Shown here piece after piece: positions 31,408 to 38,344 of a stretch of DNA of 64,000 nt. Each line of letters begins with the position of its first letter. The first letter of the stretch is position 1. Origin of the DNA: Geomobilimonas luticola (GTDB lineage Bacteria > Desulfobacterota > Desulfuromonadia > Geobacterales > Geobacteraceae); assembly GCF_018476905.1 (NCBI RefSeq), contig NZ_JAHCVK010000002.1, positions 1 through 64,000 on the forward strand. Direction: 5' to 3'. The notes beneath the pieces were generated by a model that was not told the DNA's origin, did no database searches, and saw only the letters and a program-made list of their open reading frames with translations. A program made the position numbers and the translations under genes.

Positions 31408-33087
31408 TTACCAGACCGGGTCAAGATTGACGGAGCGGCGCAGGAGCACCAGCACGTCGGACACATTCACCTTGCCGTCCGGCTTGACCGCGTTCGCAAC
31501 CAGAGGGGCCACGTCCGCGGCGACCCGTTCTTCTGGAGTCGGCTGCACCATCCCCACCGCGATTCTGAGTGCCTTAAGGACGTCGGTCAGGTTGATCGTA
31601 CCGTCTTCAACCACGTCGCCGTTGCGGACGAATTTGACGTTGACGAGATGGTTAGCTCCCAGGGAAGAGAGGGTGAGGGTATTGTTGGAGACGCTCTGGA
31701 ACGCACCGTCAACGAGCACCCGGGGGAAGTAGCCCGCTTCGGGAGTGAAGGTGAACTGCTGGCTTGCGCCGGCATTGACATTGACCGTTCCGGGTGCCGG
31801 GATGACCGTTCCCGCGACGCGGGTGCCGCCGGATGTCACGCTGGTCGCCGTTTCGATGGTAAGGGCATATTGTGCGGTGCCGGAGAGGGCGACTGAAACC
31901 GGCGGGGCATTTACCGCATCATCGGCGGTGATGGCTATTGTCGCGTTCCTGGCGGCAGTGGTGGACGCAGCCGGATTGAATGCCACCTGGAAGGTACAGC
32001 TGGAAGGGGTGGCGGGTGGGGCCTGGAGGGTCGTTCCGGTGCAGGTATCGGTTCCGGGAACGACGGAGAAATCGGTGGCGTTCGTTCCCGCGAAGGAGAA
32101 GAGTCCGGCATTTGTCAGCCCAACGGGGGTGCTGGTTAGATTTGTGACGGTGAAGGGGATGGTGGCCGGCGTTCCGACCAGGGCCGTAACCGGCGCAGCG
32201 GCCGGGAAGGGGGTCACGTCGATGCCGATCTTTTTGCCCGCCACGGTGAAGAGGTTTGTCTCCCCGAGAATGACGGACGTTGCGGGGTTGAATGTCCCGT
32301 CGGTAACCGTGTCCACCTCCACCCTGATGAAGTTGGTGCCGGCCGGACTCCCTGTGACGGCGTGGGGGATGTTGGGGTCGCCTATGAAGCGCTCATTGCC
32401 GACAATGATGGGCTGGCCAGCGTCCCAGGCCAGGAAAGGCCCGACATTTACGTTTGGGGGGACAAGGTTGGCAAACGGTCCGCCGGTGGCGCCGATGCCG
32501 AGGTCCTCGGTGAAGTTGATGGCCTTGATCCCCGCGGTCACATTGCCGAATTCCCTGACTCCGTAGGGATGAGTGATCCGGTAATCACCGGGGGTGACAA
32601 CATCCATTCTTATCCGTGTCCGGGTGAAGGTGATCTGTTGACCCTGCTGGACGCCGTTCAGGAATGCCGCTTCGGTGGCCGCCCTGTAGTCGAAGCTGCT
32701 ACCGTCAGTCAGGGGCGCCGTTCCTTTTGCGCCTCCCAGGAATCCTTCGGCGATGAAGTAGAACGGTTCGCTCGGGAAATTGAGCGGCGTGGGAAACGTC
32801 ACCGGCAGTGCCGGGTTGAACTGGACCTCATCGCCGGCGACGGGGAGCACGCACATGATCGTCCCCGCCCCCCCCGTGGGGGAAGCAGCCTGGGAGAGAC
32901 ACGGCACGAGTGCGAGGCTGGTTGTGTCCCGGTACCAGGTGGGGAAACCGTTTGCAACGTTGACCGGTCCTGCTGTGAGCGCGGTTGCGGCGTTCACGTC
33001 GGCGCTCTGCGCTGGTGAAGACGTCAGTGCTAACGTCAGCGCAAGCGATAGGGTTGGAAGAGCGAAAATCTTGAGTGCCCTGTTCAT
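31408..33087 (-). CDS. Secreted protein with paralogous N-domain and C-terminal dockerin
   Basis: This 559-residue exported protein has a signal peptide (IFALPTLSLALTLALTSSPAQS). Residues 40-300 are homologous to the N-domain of the protein at 27.8-29.8 kb (VNVANGFPTWYRD, DYRITHPYGVREF, NVNVGPFL). A choice-of-anchor/Ig-like domain follows (PATIPFTVTNLTSTPVGL...FSVVPGTDTC). The last 70 residues are a type I dockerin with two calcium loops: GDVVEDGTINLTDVLKAL and VKPDGKVNVSDVLVLLRR. The ATG at 33087 has AGGAGGA 7 bp upstream. It is the first gene of a two-gene operon with the cohesin-like lipoprotein. The function of the shared N-domain is unknown. Confidence 0.8.
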   Translation of the reverse strand: MNRALKIFALPTLSLALTLALTSSPAQSADVNAATALTAGPVNVANGFPTWYRDTTSLALVPCLSQAASPTGGAGTIMCVLPVAGDEVQFNPALPVTFPTPLNFPSEPFYFIAEGFLGGAKGTAPLTDGSSFDYRAATEAAFLNGVQQGQQITFTRTRIRMDVVTPGDYRITHPYGVREFGNVTAGIKAINFTEDLGIGATGGPFANLVPPNVNVGPFLAWDAGQPIIVGNERFIGDPNIPHAVTGSPAGTNFIRVEVDTVTDGTFNPATSVILGETNLFTVAGKKIGIDVTPFPAAAPVTALVGTPATIPFTVTNLTSTPVGLTNAGLFSFAGTNATDFSVVPGTDTCTGTTLQAPPATPSSCTFQVAFNPAASTTAARNATIAITADDAVNAPPVSVALSGTAQYALTIETATSVTSGGTRVAGTVIPAPGTVNVNAGASQQFTFTPEAGYFPRVLVDGAFQSVSNNTLTLSSLGANHLVNVKFVRNGDVVEDGTINLTDVLKALRIAVGMVQPTPEERVAADVAPLVANAVKPDGKVNVSDVLVLLRRSVNLDPVW

Positions 33088-33168
33088 ACGCGATCCTCCT
33101 GTTAGTTGTATATTCAGTGCTTCAGCTTAGGGAGACGTCTGGCGGATTTCGCCAATGCTCGACTACTA

Positions 33169-33357
33169 TCCATGTATCATGCCAACCTTGTTAAAGTGTA
33201 AATTGTCGAGACATTTCGGATTGTTATGATGCAGGGGGGAGGGGAAAGGGATGCCCGCGCCGCACCTGGACGACGGGTGCCGGGGAGCCGGAATGGCGCG
33301 GAACAGGCAGCTTGAATGGTGGGAGTGGAAGGGTCGTGTATGTAAAACTATTTTACA
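33169..33357 (-). promoter_or_regulatory. Promoter region of the dockerin operon: TGGCA element plus upstream palindrome
   Basis: The minus strand has TGGCATGATACATGGA (33169-33184), with T1 exactly 97 bp before the ATG, as in the oxidase operon. TGTAAAACTATTTTACA (33341-33357) is a perfect 7-bp-arm palindrome 254 bp upstream of the ATG. The -12 half is imperfect (TGG instead of TGC), so sigma-54 use is a suggestion. Nothing else is recognised in the 344-bp gap 33088-33431. Confidence 0.6.
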
Positions 33358-33431
33358 GAGGTCGGAAGGGATGGTCCGGGTTAAGCCAAGGGGCAACGGT
33401 GTGAAATTAATGGACAGAATTGATCGTCAGG

Positions 33432-34856
33432 TCACGAGGGTACTTCATTGTCATTCCTGAGCTGAAGACGCTTGTTCAGGGTCTGTCTGGTGATGCCGAG
33501 CATGGTCGCTGCGATTCCCTGGTTGCCACCGGCCCTCTTCATCGCCTCGTCGAACAGGTATTCCTCCACATCACGGACAGTGGGAAACCGACCGAAAAGG
33601 GAGACAAGGGGGTCGTCGGACAAGGATTCACGGGGGTGGGAGGGGGGCAATGACGCCCCGCTTTCAACGATCACCCTGCGGAAATTTTCCATGGAAAGGA
33701 CCCCGCCGGTATGGCGCGCGACGGCGTCAAAGACCATGGCCTGGAATTCGCGCACATTTCCCGGAAAGGTGTGGACCGCGAGCAGCGTCACCAGTTCTGC
33801 AGGGGGGGTTGGCTTCTTTCTTTCCAATTCCTGCGCCGCGAGAGCGAGAAAATGATCGAGAAGGAGCGGAATGTCTTCCATCCGTTCTCTCAAGGGGGGA
33901 ATTCTGACCTGATGGGTGCAGAGACGGTAAAAAAGGTCGTTGCGGAATTTCCCTTCCTCCATCCGTTTGCGCAGGTCGCGGTTCGTGGCGCAGACGATAC
34001 GCGCTTCACTCTTGCGCGCCACGTCGGAGCCGACGGGATAATACTCCCTTTCCTGAAGGAGCCGCAGGAGCTTGATCTGTGACGCACCGTTCAGGTCGCC
34101 GATCTCGTCGAGGAGGAGGGTTCCTCCGGCTGCCTTGGCGATGAGTCCCTCCCGGGGCTGGTCGGCCCCGGTAAAAGCACCCTTTCTGTGCCCAAAGAGC
34201 GTGTCGGAGAACATGTTGTCATCGAGTTCAGCGACGTTCACCGCCACATAATTCCCCTTGAGCCCGCTCAGCTGGTGCACCGCCCTAGAAAACAGCTCCT
34301 TTCCCACGCCGGTTTCGCCGGTGATAAGGATCGGCTGGCGGGACCGGGCGGTGATCTCCAGATACTGGAAGACCGCCCGCATTTTCTTGCTGTCGGTGAC
34401 GATGGCGGAGAATGCTTCGGGATGGTCGAGCCGGTCTTCGAGGAGGCATTCCTTGAGGGAAGAAAGTTCCTGGGAGAGAGAACCTATTTCCCGTGCCTTG
34501 GCGACGGAAGAAAGGAGTCGTCCCGACTCCACCGGTTTGACCAGGTAGTCGAAGGCCCCCGCCTTCATGCAGTTGACGGCGGTTTCGGTTTCGTCTACCG
34601 CAGTCATGACGATAACGGGGAGATCGGGATGGCGTTCTGCGATGAGCGGCAGGAGATCGAGTCCCGATTGATGGGGCATGAAAAGGTCAAGGACGATCGC
34701 AGCTGCACCATGTTCAGCCAGAAAGGGGAGAAGTGCGCGACTGTCGCTCAGGGTAACGACGTTGCCATATCCGTTTCCCAGCAGGATAAGCTTCGATGCC
34801 TTGAGGATGTTTTCCTCGTCATCGACCAGCACGATAGGCAGGTGATCATTGCTCAT
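33432..34856 (-). CDS. NtrC-family sigma-54-dependent response regulator
   Basis: This 474-residue activator has a receiver domain (phosphoacceptor D57 in VLDLFMPHQSG, K107), an AAA+ domain with Walker A GETGVGKE (180-187), the sigma-54 contact loop GAFTGA (226-231), Walker B LLLDEIG and the arginine region (RNDLFYRL). A Fis-type helix-turn-helix ends the protein (GNQGIAATMLGITRQTLNKRL). It activates sigma-54 RNA polymerase from upstream enhancer sites when phosphorylated. The ATG overlaps the kinase stop (ATGA). Its likely targets are the two neighbouring operons, which carry a shared palindrome and TGGCA elements; this is inference. Confidence 0.92.
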   Translation of the reverse strand: MSNDHLPIVLVDDEENILKASKLILLGNGYGNVVTLSDSRALLPFLAEHGAAAIVLDLFMPHQSGLDLLPLIAERHPDLPVIVMTAVDETETAVNCMKAGAFDYLVKPVESGRLLSSVAKAREIGSLSQELSSLKECLLEDRLDHPEAFSAIVTDSKKMRAVFQYLEITARSRQPILITGETGVGKELFSRAVHQLSGLKGNYVAVNVAELDDNMFSDTLFGHRKGAFTGADQPREGLIAKAAGGTLLLDEIGDLNGASQIKLLRLLQEREYYPVGSDVARKSEARIVCATNRDLRKRMEEGKFRNDLFYRLCTHQVRIPPLRERMEDIPLLLDHFLALAAQELERKKPTPPAELVTLLAVHTFPGNVREFQAMVFDAVARHTGGVLSMENFRRVIVESGASLPPSHPRESLSDDPLVSLFGRFPTVRDVEEYLFDEAMKRAGGNQGIAATMLGITRQTLNKRLQLRNDNEVPS

Positions 34857-36514
34857 ATCTCGGTATCCCCCGGTTCTTTGCAAAGTGCCGCCGGCAGGCG
34901 GACGGTAAAGGTGGTCCCTTTTCCGGGGAGGGACTCGAAATCGAGTTGTCCCTTGTGATCCCGGACTATCGAATAGCAGATTGCCAGGCCGAGCCCCGAA
35001 CCGCCGCTATCCAGGCGGGTGGTGAAGAATGGATCGAGCACCCGGTCCGCGATGTCGTCGGGAATCCCCTGTCCCTCGTCGGCGACCTTCAAGACTACCC
35101 AGTTATGTTCGGTATCGAAGAAGGTGGTGACCGTAACGCCTTGCTCCTCCGAGGGCAAAGACTGGAGCGAGTTGACGATCAGGTTCATGATTACCTGTTC
35201 CAGTTGCTGTGCGTTCCCCGTAACGGGGGGGAGGGACTCTGCCAGATCAAGTCTGAAATTGCGGGTGTGTTTTCTGATCTGGTGGTTGAGGATGGAAACC
35301 GACACGGACACCGCCCGGTTAAGGTCCGTTCGGTCGCTGAGGGTTGACGTCCCATTCCGGGCAAAGTCCTTGAGGTTGTTTATGATGTCCCTTATTCGGA
35401 TGGAGCCGTCCCGTATGCCCGAAACAACTTCGGGGAAGTGCTCGATCATCTGTGAACAGGGTATTCCTCCCACCATGAAATCTCCGTTTGTTTCGCACTC
35501 TTTCCTGAGGATCGGATAGATATCCTTGCAGGCCCTTCCGAGGATCTCGGAGTTTATCAGAATGAAGTTGTTGGGGTTGTTGATTTCATGGGCGATGCCG
35601 GCTACAAGCACTCCCAGGGAGGCCATTTTGTTGGTGTGAATGAGTTTTGCCTGGATGAGGCGTGTCTCGTCCTCGAGCCGTATTCGCGCCGAGATGTTCC
35701 GGATCGAGCAGTAGACCAGATCAACGTTCTGGATGGTAACCACTTTCCCCCGGATGGACACTACGATTTCGCTACCGTCTTTGCGCAGATGGTTGATCCG
35801 GTCGATCTGGAGCCGGTCTTCCCTGGTCACCGCCGTCATGATCTCGCAGAACCGTTCCAGGTCGGGTTCTTTCACGAAACAGGACGGACCTTGTACGAAC
35901 AGCTCCTGCTTTGTGAATCCGTAGAGTTTCTCTGCCACCGGGTTGATGTCGATGATCCGGCATGAGCCGGGCTTGAATAGAATTATGGCATCCTCAGTCT
36001 GCTGAAATAGCTGCCGGAAACGTTCTTCACTCTTCTGGAGAGCTTCTTCGGCCCTGGTCCGCTCCGCAATCTCCGTCTCCAGATTCTTTACGGCGGCAGT
36101 AAGTCGGGCAGTCCGGTCGTCTACGAGCGATTCTAGGTTGAGTTTGTACTCCAGCAGACTTGCCTCTGAAAGTTTTGTCCGTTCGATCTGGTTTTCCAGG
36201 GGTTTGAAGACAAAGGAGCGGAGAATGGGGGCTAGAAAGATAAGAAGGATTATCGAATCCAGGACCATGGTGAGGAGTTGCGGCGTTGCCGGGAAGAAAT
36301 GGAGGACTACCATTACACCCATCTCGGTGATAAAGATAGCGAGGGCGATGACGACTATCAGCCGGGAGGGAGTTTGATAAAGCTTCTCCCGCCAACCACC
36401 TCTGTTATCCTGGTTTGCTCCGCAGTTTTTCATGAAGTTCATCTGGTATCCGGTTTCCCGCCCCTCCCCGGGGAGCGCTGCAAGGGAAGGTTGCACTGTG
36501 CCATGGGCTGACAT
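34853..36514 (-). CDS. Membrane sensor histidine kinase (PAS)
   Basis: This 553-residue kinase has two transmembrane helices (52-73 and 80-101) separated by a very short loop, so there is no periplasmic sensing domain. A coiled coil (105-165), a PAS domain (165-280, ERFRQLFQQTEDAIILF) and HisKA with H309 (GIAHEINNPNN) follow. The HATPase carries NLIVNSLQS, DEGQGIPDD and GGSGLGLAI. It phosphorylates the NtrC-type regulator encoded next with an ATGA overlap. The signal is probably sensed by the PAS domain or within the membrane. The start is uncertain: ATGs at 36442 and 36433 would shorten the N-terminus by 24-27 residues. Confidence 0.9.
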   Translation of the reverse strand: MSAHGTVQPSLAALPGEGRETGYQMNFMKNCGANQDNRGGWREKLYQTPSRLIVVIALAIFITEMGVMVVLHFFPATPQLLTMVLDSIILLIFLAPILRSFVFKPLENQIERTKLSEASLLEYKLNLESLVDDRTARLTAAVKNLETEIAERTRAEEALQKSEERFRQLFQQTEDAIILFKPGSCRIIDINPVAEKLYGFTKQELFVQGPSCFVKEPDLERFCEIMTAVTREDRLQIDRINHLRKDGSEIVVSIRGKVVTIQNVDLVYCSIRNISARIRLEDETRLIQAKLIHTNKMASLGVLVAGIAHEINNPNNFILINSEILGRACKDIYPILRKECETNGDFMVGGIPCSQMIEHFPEVVSGIRDGSIRIRDIINNLKDFARNGTSTLSDRTDLNRAVSVSVSILNHQIRKHTRNFRLDLAESLPPVTGNAQQLEQVIMNLIVNSLQSLPSEEQGVTVTTFFDTEHNWVVLKVADEGQGIPDDIADRVLDPFFTTRLDSGGSGLGLAICYSIVRDHKGQLDFESLPGKGTTFTVRLPAALCKEPGDTEI

Positions 36515-36564
36515 TTCTTGTCAATCCTGTAATTACACAGCATTACCGGTTCTTGCTGTCTATG

Positions 36565-36581
36565 GGTTAAAAAATATTACA
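36565..36581 (-). promoter_or_regulatory. Weak copy of the TGTAA palindrome before the kinase gene
   Basis: The minus strand reads TGTAATATTTTTTAACC, which matches 11 of 14 defined positions of TGTAARA-N3-TTTTACA, 51 bp before the kinase start. It may reflect autoregulation of the two-component system. The surrounding gap (36515-36724) holds no gene. Confidence 0.35.
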
Positions 36582-36724
36582 CCCCTCAACTAGAAGGGGG
36601 TTCGTATAAATCTTCCGTTATGTCTGCAGGTTGGAGCGAGTATGTGCGCCGAGAAAACGGTGGCATGGTTTGTGTAAAAATACCTCGCATCAATCATGTC
36701 CGTTTGTCGGGGTACTAGCTTAAC

Positions 36725-37078
36725 ATGGCCGAGACATCACTCATCGCTGCGACCCTCGGGCTCTCCTCACCATGGAGGATATCCGGAATCGATTTTTCCG
36801 ACGAGGAAAAGCGGATGGATATTTATGTCGAGTTTACCCACGGCGGCCCACTCTTGTGTCCCCATTGCGGCGCCTCTGCCCGACTGGGTGAAACGGCTCG
36901 TGAGGTCTGGCACCACGCAAACTTTTTCTGTCATGCCGCCTACCTTCACGTTCGGGTCCCTTCTCTGCTCTGTACCGCTGACTGCGGCGTCAGCAAGCTC
37001 CCGCTACCCTGGGCGCGGCAGGATTCCTGCTTCGCACTGCTCGTGCAGGGAACAGCACATAGGTTCCCCCGTCTGTAA
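36725..37078 (+). pseudogene. ISL3-family transposase fragment
   Basis: The 117-codon frame matches the N-terminus of ISL3 transposases: a zinc-finger-like CPHCGASARLGE, then VWHHANFFCHAAYLHVRVPSLLC, then LPWARQDSCFALL. Full transposases are about 400 residues; here the similarity ends near residue 106 and a stop follows. The helix-turn-helix continuation and the DDE domain are absent. I see no terminal inverted repeats. It marks an old insertion between the regulatory genes and the riboswitch-controlled gene. Confidence 0.75.
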
Positions 37079-37142
37079 CGCAATTACATTCACCTGTTTT
37101 TGCAATCCTGAATGATGCCTGGATGAAGGAATCGATACGCAA

Positions 37143-37168
37143 AAAGGGACCGCTCCTGCGGTCCCTTT
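37143..37168 (-). terminator. Terminator of the Pro-rich protein gene
   Basis: AAAGGGACCG (37143-37152) and CGGTCCCTTT (37159-37168) form a perfect 10-bp stem with loop CTCCTG. On the minus strand it is followed by TTTTTG, 36 bp past the stop codon. Confidence 0.88.
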
Positions 37169-37203
37169 GCACGACACATTGATACGAAAGATCGGGCGAT
37201 GGC

Positions 37204-37773
37204 TCAGTCGTCGTGCCCCCGTCCCTTTTCTTTCCCATGGCGCTTCCGCTCTTCCTTTTCCCATTTTTTTTCATCCTTCAACTCTTCCTTGCGGTGCTTC
37301 TTCCACGCCTTGTCGGGACGGAAGTATTTCCCCCGGTAATGTTCGCGGTCGTCGCGGTAGTGGCGATACTCCTCGTCCCGGTAATGACGGATCTGTTCAT
37401 AGCGGTATTTGTGCAGGCCGGGGGGGAGATGCCGGTCGGACACTACGACCCACGGGCCGTTGTAACTCCGTCCCCGGAACCATGTGCCTCCGTTGTATAG
37501 ATAATAGCGGCCGGAGATGTACACCATGTCGTAGGGAATGTCGATGGCAACGTGAAAGCCGAGTTCAGGGGGGGCGAGAAACACCGGCGGTTGCTGGATG
37601 ATGATCTGTGGGGGGGCGGGAGCATAGACTGGTGGTGGCGGTGCATACACTGGTGGTGGCGGCGGCAGGGGCGACCCTCCCCGGATATTGATGTCGAAGC
37701 CGACATCTGCCCCGAAGGCGGCGCTGGCGGCAAGCGAGAAGGTAAGGGTAACGGTTAGCAACGTACGTTTCAT
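37204..37773 (-). CDS. Secreted Pro-rich protein with a charged C-terminal tail
   Basis: This 189-residue exported protein has a signal peptide (TLLTVTLTFSLAASAAFG) and a Pro-rich stretch with two copies of PPPPVYAP and then PAPPQIIIQQPP. A small globular part follows (FHVAIDIPYDMVYISGRYYLYNGGTWFRGRSYNGPWVVV), and then a 75-residue tail very rich in Lys, Arg, Glu and His ending in KGRGHDD. The YYLYNGGTWFRGRSYNGPW region resembles small bacterial periplasmic/envelope proteins with YXXXGxWF repeats. The ATG has AGGAGGT 10 bp upstream. It is the only gene behind the GEMM-type riboswitch, so a biofilm or envelope role is likely but unproven. Confidence 0.75.
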   Translation of the reverse strand: MKRTLLTVTLTFSLAASAAFGADVGFDINIRGGSPLPPPPPVYAPPPPVYAPAPPQIIIQQPPVFLAPPELGFHVAIDIPYDMVYISGRYYLYNGGTWFRGRSYNGPWVVVSDRHLPPGLHKYRYEQIRHYRDEEYRHYRDDREHYRGKYFRPDKAWKKHRKEELKDEKKWEKEERKRHGKEKGRGHDD

Positions 37774-37798
37774 GACTGGATAACCTCCTGGATGGAAT

Positions 37799-37818
37799 CG
37801 TTCCCGTCGCCGGGAACG
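37799..37818 (-). other. Perfect 8-bp hairpin in the leader of the Pro-rich protein gene
   Basis: CGTTCCCG and CGGGAACG enclose the loop TCGC, between the riboswitch terminator and the ribosome site. It could stabilise the 5' end of the message. It has no T-tract. Confidence 0.5.
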
Positions 37819-37836
37819 TGGGGCTTGCGGATGTCA

Positions 37837-37892
37837 CAAAAAAAGCCGCATTGCCGGTGTATACCTGTTAAAGATATTTCGGCAACCCGGCT
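37837..37892 (-). terminator. Riboswitch-controlled intrinsic terminator
   Basis: On the minus strand AGCCGGGTTGCCG (37880-37892), which is also the 3' end of the aptamer, can pair at 12 of 13 positions, counting one wobble, with CGGCAATGCGGCT (37844-37856). A run of T follows. Ligand binding that holds the aptamer would prevent this stem, so the layout predicts an ON switch. Confidence 0.7.
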
Positions 37893-37962
37893 GTCTTCGT
37901 GAGACCCTGTAGGCTTTCCGTCCCACCCTCGCGGGTGGTTTAGTATTATCGTGTATCCACGG
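37877..37962 (-). ncRNA. GEMM-type (cyclic dinucleotide) riboswitch aptamer
   Basis: The minus-strand RNA contains, in order, CACG-N10-AAACC, a GC-rich hairpin closed by a GCGA-type loop (CACCCGCGAGGGTG), GGGACGGAAAGCCT, a second hairpin (GGTCT...AGACAGCC) and GGGTTGCCGA. These match the c-di-GMP-I/cGAMP (GEMM-I/Ib) consensus elements AAACC-GNRA-GG, GACGCAAAGCC and AGC(C/G)GGGTTRCCGA. The sequence alone does not tell me whether the ligand is c-di-GMP or cGAMP; Geobacter use both. It precedes the Pro-rich secreted protein gene, with a mutually exclusive terminator. Confidence 0.75.
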
Positions 37963-38116
37963 TACGGTGGCGTTCCGATGTTCTGAATAGCCTATGTTAA
38001 CGGCGGAAGTCAAGGGTTTTCGTGGCGGGGTATGCGCAACGTGCTTTTCGCGGATTCCGTGGCATAGTATAGACTGCAGGCAGGTGTCAATTCGTGAACG
38101 AGAGGAGTTGTCGTAT

Positions 38117-38305
38117 ATGGCCAGGACTGTCTGGGTTGATCGTGATGAATGCATCAGTTGCGGACTGTGCGTGTCACTGCTGCCGGAAGTGTTCCGCTTC
38201 GAAGGGGGGAAGTCGGAAGCGTACAATCCGCTCGGCGCGCCGGAAGAAAAGCTCCAGGAGTGCGTCGATGGCTGCCCGGTTGGGGCTATACACTGGAAGG
38301 CTTGA
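38117..38305 (+). CDS. Small single-cluster [4Fe-4S] ferredoxin
   Basis: This 62-residue ferredoxin carries CISCGLC and, 45 residues later, the CP-containing motif CVDGCPVGAI, the ligand pattern of a mono-cluster [4Fe-4S] ferredoxin of the Desulfovibrio/Thermotoga type. It is a soluble electron carrier. The internal ATG at 38117 is chosen for GAGAGGAG 10 bp upstream and the usual family length. It is convergent with the dGTPase gene, with stop codons 39 bp apart. Confidence 0.88.
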   Translation: MARTVWVDRDECISCGLCVSLLPEVFRFEGGKSEAYNPLGAPEEKLQECVDGCPVGAIHWKA

Positions 38306-38344
38306 GTCGGTTCCGGGAAAGGGGCGGGCCGTAGTTCGCTCCGG

